NCBI GenBank assembly: GCA_016932895.1
Contig: JAFGCA010000740.1
Location: 1-7,373, forward strand
DNA length: 7,373 nt
Direction: 5' to 3'
Source of the DNA: Sedimentisphaerales bacterium
Lineage (GTDB): Bacteria; Planctomycetota; Phycisphaerae; Sedimentisphaerales; SG8-4
Part shown: piece by piece, positions 1 to 4,917 of the stretch
Layout of the letters: each line of letters starts with the position of its first letter
Numbering within the stretch: the first letter of the stretch is position 1
Program-made: the position numbers and the translations under genes
Notes under the pieces: model-generated
Told to the model about the DNA's origin: nothing
Seen by the model: only the letters and a program-made list of their open reading frames with translations
Database searches by the model: none

Positions 1-1
1 C

Positions 2-1654
2 CCGGAGCTGATGTACAGCCTGGTGCTGGCGAATATCATGAGTCCGATCCTGTGGTCCTGGCGTGAACTCGATCCCTTCAAGAAGCTCGAGGGCAAGAGC
101 AGCTACCGCCGGCTGATGCGCCTCCGGCAGTTTATTATGGATGAGTTCGACTTCAACCTCGACCTCGAAACGTGGGGCCTGACGACCCAGCAGGCGGAGT
201 TGAAGCGTTTCGCCCATGCGATGAGTCCCGAGCAGATCGCTTCCAGCAATGCGCTATTTGGCTACACAGGCGACAAGTATTACTTCGACGTCGATATCCG
301 CAAGCACTTCGGCCTCGACAAATACGACGGCGACGTCATTCCCTACTGGAAGACGGAAACCGTCGAGGCGATGCAGGGATTTCGCCACAAGCCGGGCTAT
401 GGCAAGGCGGCCGGCGAGTGCGTGTCGCTGGCGACGCTTTACGCCGCCGCGGCCTTCATCGTCTGCGGCATCCCCCTCGAAGACATCTACCTGATCCTGA
501 CGCCGCTGCATTCGCAGAACTTCCTCGACATGCAGGACGGCATCCTGACAAACAACCGCCGGCTCGTGACCAAGACGATGTGGTTCAACGGCACGGAGAT
601 TTCCAACAAGGCCCAGCGGGCCCTGCGTAACGAACAAGTCACGATCGTCGCGCACCCGACCGGCTACGTGCACTGCTTCTACGACGAAGCGACCATCAAC
701 CCGAACGCGTACGATCACTTTCGCGGCCGGCTGGCCGACTACCTCGTCACCGGCCTCGACATGACGAGCTTCTCCAGCTTCCTGCGGCAGCACACGCAGT
801 ACCAGAAACTCTTCCAGATCTGTCGTGACTGTCACGGCCAGCCCCAGTTCCTCAAGGCCGAGACACTCTTCAGCTACGAGCATGGCAGTCCCTACAAGAT
901 CGGCGACAAGACGCACGACAAGCTCCTGGCCGAGGTGCATGACGAGGACTTCGTCCGCTATGAGCTCGCCGGCCGCGTCCGCTGCGACCGGCTGGTAAGT
1001 TTCCTTGAACGCGAGAAACCTGATATGCGTACCGCCGAGGGTCGCGACGCAATGCGCAGGTTCCTCGAACCGCTCGTGCCCGATGTGCCTAGACTGGTCG
1101 AGGCCCTGGCCGACTTCCTCTACATCGAGCCCAAGCTGCCGAGCGCGGAAAAGGCGTTCACCGCGGTCGAGCCGATCAGTCTGTCGGTCGATCAGAGCCG
1201 CGAGGAGATCATCGAGTATCTCCGATCCAAGCGGCAGGCCATCCCCACCGTCGATCTGGCCTTCTACGCCTTCCGCGACATGGACACGTGCGACTGGCGG
1301 CCCTTCGTCAAGGCCGCCCTCGAGCGCAGCCCCGTCTCGCTCGCGATGACCGCATCGAAGTCGGTCGACGAAGTCTACGCCTGGCTCAATGGTCTGAGCG
1401 TCACGTCGCTCTACGACGGCAACCGCCTCGCCCAGCCCGATGAGGTCGCCAACTACGCCACCGGCGACGGTCTCGAAAAAGCCTTTCTCCTGGCCAATGT
1501 GCTACGCCAGAGAGACGCCGAACAGGCTCTGCGTCTGGAGGTCGATGGCGCCCGCGTCCTCCTGCGGGCCGGCGCCGATTTCGAGTTCGCCTCCGCCAAG
1601 ACCCTGCAACGCCAAGTCGATATCACGCCGGACGGCACGCTCACCGTCACGTGA
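2..1654 (+). CDS. Orphan protein with possible transglutaminase-like Cys-His-Asp core, 5' end open
   Basis: I do not recognise a named family. The frame is open to the left edge. The first ATG is at 11 (547 residues from there), but GGAG lies only 3 nt before it, so the true start may be upstream of the window. Counting from that ATG, residues 130-225 look like a transglutaminase/papain-like core: GYGKAAGECVSLATLY puts Cys137 at the start of a helix, followed by His167 in TPLHSQNF and Asp176 in MQDG, the right order for a Cys-His-Asp triad. TGYVHCFYDEA (218-228) would be a later core strand. Residues 230-547 are mixed alpha/beta with no recognised domain. No signal peptide or membrane segment is seen within the window. 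CRDCH at 271-275 resembles a heme c motif, but it is single and lies in a protein with no export signal, so I discount it. The role is unknown; the triad is inferred from spacing alone. The 3' end overlaps the ancestral 3' end of the opposing AP2 remnant by 8 bp. Confidence 0.85.
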   Translation, partial: PELMYSLVLANIMSPILWSWRELDPFKKLEGKSSYRRLMRLRQFIMDEFDFNLDLETWGLTTQQAELKRFAHAMSPEQIASSNALFGYTGDKYYFDVDIRKHFGLDKYDGDVIPYWKTETVEAMQGFRHKPGYGKAAGECVSLATLYAAAAFIVCGIPLEDIYLILTPLHSQNFLDMQDGILTNNRRLVTKTMWFNGTEISNKAQRALRNEQVTIVAHPTGYVHCFYDEATINPNAYDHFRGRLADYLVTGLDMTSFSSFLRQHTQYQKLFQICRDCHGQPQFLKAETLFSYEHGSPYKIGDKTHDKLLAEVHDEDFVRYELAGRVRCDRLVSFLEREKPDMRTAEGRDAMRRFLEPLVPDVPRLVEALADFLYIEPKLPSAEKAFTAVEPISLSVDQSREEIIEYLRSKRQAIPTVDLAFYAFRDMDTCDWRPFVKAALERSPVSLAMTASKSVDEVYAWLNGLSVTSLYDGNRLAQPDEVANYATGDGLEKAFLLANVLRQRDAEQALRLEVDGARVLLRAGADFEFASAKTLQRQVDITPDGTLTVT

Positions 1655-1905
1655 AGTCCTCCGGAAAGTTGAGGTACGCTTACTCGCCGTGCAGTTCGTA
1701 CGCCTTGCGGTCCCGCGCCTTGGCCGCCTCGACCTCATCATCGAAAAGCCCGACATAGAAGTACTCCCCGCGGCACCTCATGCCCGCCACCCATTTGTTC
1801 TTGTGGCGATACATGCCCACGAATCGTGACGTTCCGCCGCAAGACCGCATGTTGGCCCGATTCTGCCGCCGGGTGCACACGCGTAGACTGTCCCTCGCAC
1901 GCCAT
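1647..1905 (-). pseudogene. Remnant of an HNH/AP2-domain homing endonuclease-like gene
   Basis: Reading the minus strand from about 1905, the frame gives DSLRVCTRRQNRANM. This matches the end of HNH homing endonucleases, which usually have NLRxCTxxQNxxN just before an AP2 domain. The AP2 domain follows: GTSRFVGMYRHKNKWVAGM, then YVGLFDDEVEAAKARDRKA and YELHGE. AP2 proteins of this type normally continue with an aromatic residue and xxLNFP. Here a TAA (1682-1680) falls at the aromatic position, and the same frame resumes as AYLNFPEDFT to a TGA at 1649-1647, so the conserved end is present but cut by a nonsense codon. The HNH zinc/His core (a DHIDGN-like segment) is missing. The open frame runs on to about 2210, but that part lies in the copy A leader and hairpin elements and shows no endonuclease similarity. 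I read this as a decayed, 5'-truncated mobile endonuclease gene. A short expressed AP2 protein is possible but less likely. Confidence 0.72.
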
Positions 1906-1916
1906 CTCGCTGTCAC

Positions 1917-2046
1917 AAGCGGAACTGCCCGCGTTCTTTCTTGCTTTGCAGTCATGTCCGGCCTACAGTAGAAGAAAGACCCTGAGGCCCGGAAGCGTGT
2001 GTGGACTCCGAGGGCAAGAGAAGGACCGGTGTGTGGGGCACACGCT
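1917..2046 (+). repeat. Leader-like element, copy A
   Basis: About 130 bp that align with 4233-4361 (copy B): by hand about 97 of about 126 aligned positions agree, with one single-base gap. The homology starts at AGCGGAA and runs through a promoter-like segment, a shared block around TAGAAGAA, GAGGCCCGGA and ACTCCGAG, an AAGGA, and a hairpin (GTGTGT 2029-2034, loop GGG, GCACAC 2038-2043). The two copies differ at stem positions in ways that keep pairing: U2034-G2038 here is C-G in copy B, and U2030-A2042 is U-G. Copy A lies about 290 nt upstream of the GH32 start, and its left boundary nearly touches the truncation point of the AP2 remnant. It could be a structured 5' leader or an interspersed element that carries a promoter. 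I do not recognise it as a known riboswitch class. Confidence 0.7.
1941..1969 (+). promoter_or_regulatory. Candidate sigma70-type promoter in copy A
   Basis: TTGCTT (1941-1946) and TACAGT (1964-1969) are separated by 17 nt, and transcription would start near 1976. The match to TTGACA/TATAAT is imperfect (four of six in each box), but the boxes occupy the same place as the better promoter in copy B. If active, it would give the GH32 mRNA a leader of roughly 360 nt that includes the hairpin cluster. No activity evidence is available from sequence alone. Confidence 0.4.
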
Positions 2047-2114
2047 ATGGCAAAGTCTGGGAATTGTGGGGACGCTTTGTCTATTTCGATCTTGAATTGA
2101 GCAAGGAGATTCTG

Positions 2115-2275
2115 TCGCCCCTGGCGGGGCTTGCGGATTGGTTGGACATGGGTCTGCCACCGTTGAAACGGTGGGCTATTTTCGGGTGTCCCTGCGGGAC
2201 AAAAAGACAATAGCCCAGCGATTCATCGCTGGGTAACATGAGGGGGCAAAAACAGAATAAGTCCCGTCAGGGACG
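2115..2275. repeat. Five-hairpin palindromic intergenic element
   Basis: Five compact inverted repeats follow each other: GCCCC/GGGGC (2117-2121, 2126-2130); CCACCGT/ACGGTGG (2157-2163, 2168-2174); TGTCCC/GGGACA (2187-2192, 2196-2201); CCCAGCGA/TCGCTGGG (2214-2221, 2226-2233); and GTCCC/GGGAC (2261-2265, 2270-2274). A longer-range pair, GGGCTATT (2173-2180) with AATAGCCC (2209-2216), encloses the third hairpin and competes with the second and fourth. No transposase lies in the window. The style resembles REP/BIME-like interspersed palindromes, which is a resemblance from memory and was not searched. None of the hairpins is followed by a clear T tract on the plus strand, so I do not call a terminator. 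It sits 64 bp before the GH32 start and would be inside its leader if transcription begins at copy A. Confidence 0.6.
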
Positions 2276-2326
2276 AAAGAAAGGTCGAAACCAGCTATGC
2301 ACTCCTTCGCAGTAATTCACCGAGAC

Positions 2327-2331
2327 AAGGA
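2327..2331 (+). promoter_or_regulatory. Ribosome binding site deciding the GH32 start
   Basis: AAGGA lies 7 nt before the ATG at 2339. It favours this start over the in-frame ATG at 2297, which would add 14 polar residues ahead of the signal peptide and has no comparable site. Confidence 0.75.
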
Positions 2332-2338
2332 TACATGT

Positions 2339-4072
2339 ATGTTGCGTCTGGTCTGTCTGACAATCGTCCTGGGTACCTTAGGTTGGCTGCTGCCCGGCGT
2401 CGCGTCGGCCTCCAACCCATCCGCCGATGGTCGGGAAGCGGGGGCGGCGCGAGAGCTCGTCTTGCAGAACCGGTACCTGAACCTGCCGGTCAAGAACGGA
2501 GCGACCAATCGCCGGATGAGTCTGGCGGTTGAGGGGCAGGTCGTGCGGGATTTCGAGATTGAACTGGCCGAAGGCGAGCCGGACTTCTGGGTGTTCATGG
2601 ATGTGAGCATGTTCCAAGGCAAGCGTGCCACGGTACGAGTCGCTGCGTTGCCGTCCGGGTCCAGCGCGTTGCGGGCCATCCGACAGAGTGACACGATCGA
2701 GGGCAGCGAGAATCTGTACCGGGAGAAGCTTCGGCAACAGTTTCACTTCTCGTCCCGGCGAGGGTGGAACAACGACTCCAACGGGCTGGTCTTCTACCGG
2801 GGCCGGTACCACCTGTACTACCAGCACAATCCGTACGGCTGGGCCTGGGGCAACATGCACTGGGGACACGCGGTCAGTGCGGACCTGGTCCATTGGCAGG
2901 AGTGGCCCATTGCCTTGTACCCGCGGGAGTTTGGCGACTGGTGCTTCTCCGGCAGTGCGGTCGTTGACGCCAACAATACGGCCGGGTTCAAGACGGGCTC
3001 GGAAGACACGATCGTTGTCGCCTACACCAGCACGGGCCGAGGGGAGTGCATCGCCTACAGCAACGACGGGGGACGCACGTTCGCAGACTATCAGGGCAAT
3101 CCGGTGATTACCCACCAAGGGCGAGATCCCAAGGTCTTCTGGTACGAGCCGGGCCGGCATTGGGTCATAGCGGTCTACGACGAGAAGGACAGGTCACAGG
3201 GCATCTCCTTCTACCGGTCGGCCGATCTGAAGGACTGGCAATTCAGCAGCCGCATCGATGGCTTCTTCGAATGTCCCGAGATATTTGAACTGCCGGTCGA
3301 TGGCAATCGCAGCGACACCAGGTGGGTGCTCTATGCCGGTGACGGCAGCTACATGGTCGGGCGATTCGACGGCAGGACCTTCGTCCCGGAATCGGGCAAG
3401 CATCCCTTCAGCTACGGAGACTGCTTCTACGCGTCGCAGACATACAACAACATACCGCCGGAGGACGGCCGCCGGATTCAGATTGCCTGGGGCAGGATAG
3501 AGACGCCCGGCATGCCGTTCAATCAATGCATGCTGTTCCCCTGCGAACTGACGTTGCGGACGACCGAAGAGGGAATCCGGATGTTCGCCCAGCCGGTGCG
3601 AGAGATTGAAAGACTGCATGAACAGGCTTACCGCTGGACGGACGAGGTGGTCAAACCGGGCGACAACGTGCCGGCCGACATCCGCGGTGAGCTCTTCCAC
3701 CTCCGCGGCCAGTTCGATGTGGGCGATGCCAACCGTCTCGCCCTGGTGGCTCGCGGCGTGCCCATTGCATACGACGTGCGCAAGGAGGAACTGTCGTGTC
3801 GGGACAGGACGGCTCCGCTGAAGCTTGTCGACGGGGCGATCGAACTCGATATCCTGGTGGACCGAACGTCGATCGAGATTTTCGGCAATGGCGGAAGGAT
3901 ATACATGCCCATCGGGGTGATTCCGGCTGACAACAACACGTCTGTCGAATTCTCCGTGCAAGGCGGCAACGCTACGATCCGGTCGCTGAAGATCCATACA
4001 CTGCGTTCGGCATGGCAGGAGCCTGAGCAGCGTGGCCCACGCTCTACTGCAGCGAGTACTCCAAGACTGTAG
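2339..4072 (+). CDS. Secreted GH32 beta-fructosidase (levanase/inulinase type)
   Basis: The 577-residue enzyme should hydrolyse beta-fructosyl bonds in fructans (levan, inulin) or sucrose-like sugars by a retaining mechanism, outside the cytoplasm. A signal peptide with a likely cleavage after ASA (residue 24) starts the protein. Residues 37-103 form a beta-rich N-terminal domain resembling the DUF4980-type module of secreted GH32 enzymes. The five-bladed propeller (about 131-430) carries the three catalytic motifs: WNNDSNG with the nucleophile Asp146, GRDPK with Asp263 as transition-state stabiliser, and FECPEIF with Glu311 as acid/base. FYASQTY (363-369) and IAWGR (382-386) are further family motifs. 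The C-terminal beta-sandwich contains DRTSIEIF (508-515). The usual NDPNG is NDSNG here, an unusual Pro-to-Ser change next to the nucleophile. Residues 561-577 form a polar tail past the normal domain end, encoded in a palindromic spacer. Substrate choice among fructans cannot be read from sequence. Confidence 0.96.
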   Translation: MLRLVCLTIVLGTLGWLLPGVASASNPSADGREAGAARELVLQNRYLNLPVKNGATNRRMSLAVEGQVVRDFEIELAEGEPDFWVFMDVSMFQGKRATVRVAALPSGSSALRAIRQSDTIEGSENLYREKLRQQFHFSSRRGWNNDSNGLVFYRGRYHLYYQHNPYGWAWGNMHWGHAVSADLVHWQEWPIALYPREFGDWCFSGSAVVDANNTAGFKTGSEDTIVVAYTSTGRGECIAYSNDGGRTFADYQGNPVITHQGRDPKVFWYEPGRHWVIAVYDEKDRSQGISFYRSADLKDWQFSSRIDGFFECPEIFELPVDGNRSDTRWVLYAGDGSYMVGRFDGRTFVPESGKHPFSYGDCFYASQTYNNIPPEDGRRIQIAWGRIETPGMPFNQCMLFPCELTLRTTEEGIRMFAQPVREIERLHEQAYRWTDEVVKPGDNVPADIRGELFHLRGQFDVGDANRLALVARGVPIAYDVRKEELSCRDRTAPLKLVDGAIELDILVDRTSIEIFGNGGRIYMPIGVIPADNNTSVEFSVQGGNATIRSLKIHTLRSAWQEPEQRGPRSTAASTPRL

Positions 4073-4152
4073 GGCGAGGCCCCGTGCTCTGCTCTACGGC
4101 GGGTGGCAGCCTCAAATCCGCAGGATTTGGGGATGGCGAATAGCAAGCCATC
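4028..4152. repeat. Palindrome-rich spacer overlapping the GH32 stop codon
   Basis: Four short inverted repeats occur in sequence: AGCGTG/CACGCT (4029-4034, 4038-4043), GGGC/GCCC (4072-4075, 4079-4082), CAAATCC/GGATTTG (4113-4119, 4123-4129) and GATGGC/GCCATC (4132-4137, 4147-4152). The first lies inside the GH32 reading frame and the second begins at its stop codon. It differs in sequence from the hairpin cluster at 2115-2275. It could act as an mRNA 3'-end stabiliser or be an interspersed repeat; there is no T tract to support intrinsic termination. From 4153 to 4232 I see nothing recognisable. Confidence 0.45.
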
Positions 4153-4232
4153 AGTGGAGTAAATGATGCGCGAGGGACCGCACTGTACAAAGCGACGCCG
4201 ACGCTGGGCACGTCCCACCATCGTTCGGCCCC

Positions 4233-4361
4233 GAGCGGAATGACCCGCGTTGTCCCTTGCCTTTCTGGTCATGCCCGACCTATAATAGAAGAACGATCCC
4301 GAGGCCCGGAGGCGTGCGTGAACTCCGAGCCGGAGAAAAGGAGCGGTGTGCGATGCACGCC
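4233..4361 (+). repeat. Leader-like element, copy B
   Basis: This is the second copy of the element at 1917-2046, directly upstream of the small membrane-anchored gene. It contains a strong promoter match, the shared GAGGCCCGGA and ACTCCGAG blocks, an AAAGGAG (4336-4342), and a hairpin GGTGTGC/GCACGCC (4345-4351, 4355-4361, loop GAT) equivalent to the one in copy A. A second stem, CTCCG/CGGAG (4323-4327, 4331-4335), exists only in this copy. If transcription starts near 4293 the leader is about 80 nt long. The purine-rich ribosome-binding-like sequence touches the hairpin, so folding could affect translation. Function is inferred. Confidence 0.7.
4257..4286 (+). promoter_or_regulatory. Candidate sigma70-type promoter in copy B
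   Basis: TTGCCT (4257-4262) and a perfect TATAAT (4281-4286) are separated by 18 nt. It is the best promoter match in the window. The start would be near 4293, upstream of the gene at 4372. The same arrangement at the same relative place in copy A supports it. Confidence 0.6.
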
Positions 4362-4371
4362 CTACGAGACT

Positions 4372-4896
4372 ATGAACAAAACAAGAAGACTTATCTTCGT
4401 CGCAATCGCTTTGGTGGTCTTTGTGCTTGTGGGCTCCGCCGTATACCGCATGACACCGTTCGGGTTGCGACAGGCGCGCGTTCGCCTACTGACCAAGACC
4501 GATTTCGAAGCGCTGGTGAAAGCCGGGCGAGAGGTCATAAGTCAGGTGCATATCCCGCCCGATCCGCATGGGGCCCGACGGATCGGGAGTTTTCCCGTTC
4601 CCGCCGGTGTCCAGATACCAGCAGCCATTCGCCGCCTTCACCCTCGCGGGTTCGCTATGACTTATGACGGCTACCTGTTCATTCAAATGCACGGTGCGAT
4701 CGACAATTTCGGCGTCAGGATCTATCCTGCCGACTTCGAGCCGCCAGATCAGTATTTCAAGCATGGCGACCGTCAACTGATCGATGGCCTATGGTACTAC
4801 GACGACAACCTTGGCAGAGGGACAGAGTACGACAAATGGATAGATACACTCATTGCGAAAAACAAGACGCGACAGAATCAGAATGACGAGGAATAG
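4372..4896 (+). CDS. Small membrane-anchored protein of unknown function
   Basis: 174 residues. The N-terminus is MNKTRR followed by a hydrophobic stretch at 7-25, which fits a membrane anchor with the rest outside the cytoplasm, or an uncleaved signal. The soluble part has no domain that I can name. Its most conserved-looking segments are IPAAIRRLHPRGF (82-94), DGYLFIQMHG (99-108) with FGVRIYP (113-119), and DGLWYYDDN (138-146); the pattern suggests a small beta-rich fold. The tail is very polar (NKTRQNQNDEE). Start choice is uncertain: ATG 4372 gives the cleanest signal-like N-terminus but has no close ribosome binding site, while an in-frame GTG at 4348 lies 5 nt after AAAGGAG and would add 8 residues. 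The frame also opens at ATG 4240, inside the leader element, which I reject. It ends 21 bp from the end of the convergent FGE/sialidase gene, so it belongs to a separate transcript. Confidence 0.75.
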   Translation: MNKTRRLIFVAIALVVFVLVGSAVYRMTPFGLRQARVRLLTKTDFEALVKAGREVISQVHIPPDPHGARRIGSFPVPAGVQIPAAIRRLHPRGFAMTYDGYLFIQMHGAIDNFGVRIYPADFEPPDQYFKHGDRQLIDGLWYYDDNLGRGTEYDKWIDTLIAKNKTRQNQNDEE

Positions 4897-4917
4897 GGAC
4901 AGCCACGCCCTATGGAA

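Noticed and set aside
821..838. CRDCH (CXXCH) as a cytochrome c heme site in the first gene
   Set aside because: A single motif in a protein with no export signal in the window and no cytochrome context; likely coincidence.
1976..2046. Known riboswitch (for example TPP, because of a CTGAG motif) in copy A
   Set aside because: CTGAG is not conserved in copy B (CCGAG) and the other TPP core sequences are absent.
1906..2210. Upstream extension of the minus-strand AP2 frame (about 100 extra residues)
   Set aside because: It runs through leader copy A and the hairpin cluster, is Arg/Pro rich without pattern, and shows no HNH core, so it is probably chance open frame.
2001..2213. 70-residue plus-strand frame between copy A and the hairpins
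   Set aside because: It spans repeat sequence and hairpins; similarity to the frame in copy B reflects DNA homology with differences at all codon positions, so it is not supported as coding.
2378..3997. Long minus-strand open frames opposite the GH32 gene
   Set aside because: They are high-GC antisense shadows with no recognisable domain, while the plus strand encodes an intact GH32 protein.
4893..4913. Inverted repeat ATAGGG/CCCTAT between the convergent genes as a terminator
   Set aside because: The stem is only 6 bp with a 9-nt loop and has no T tract on either strand.
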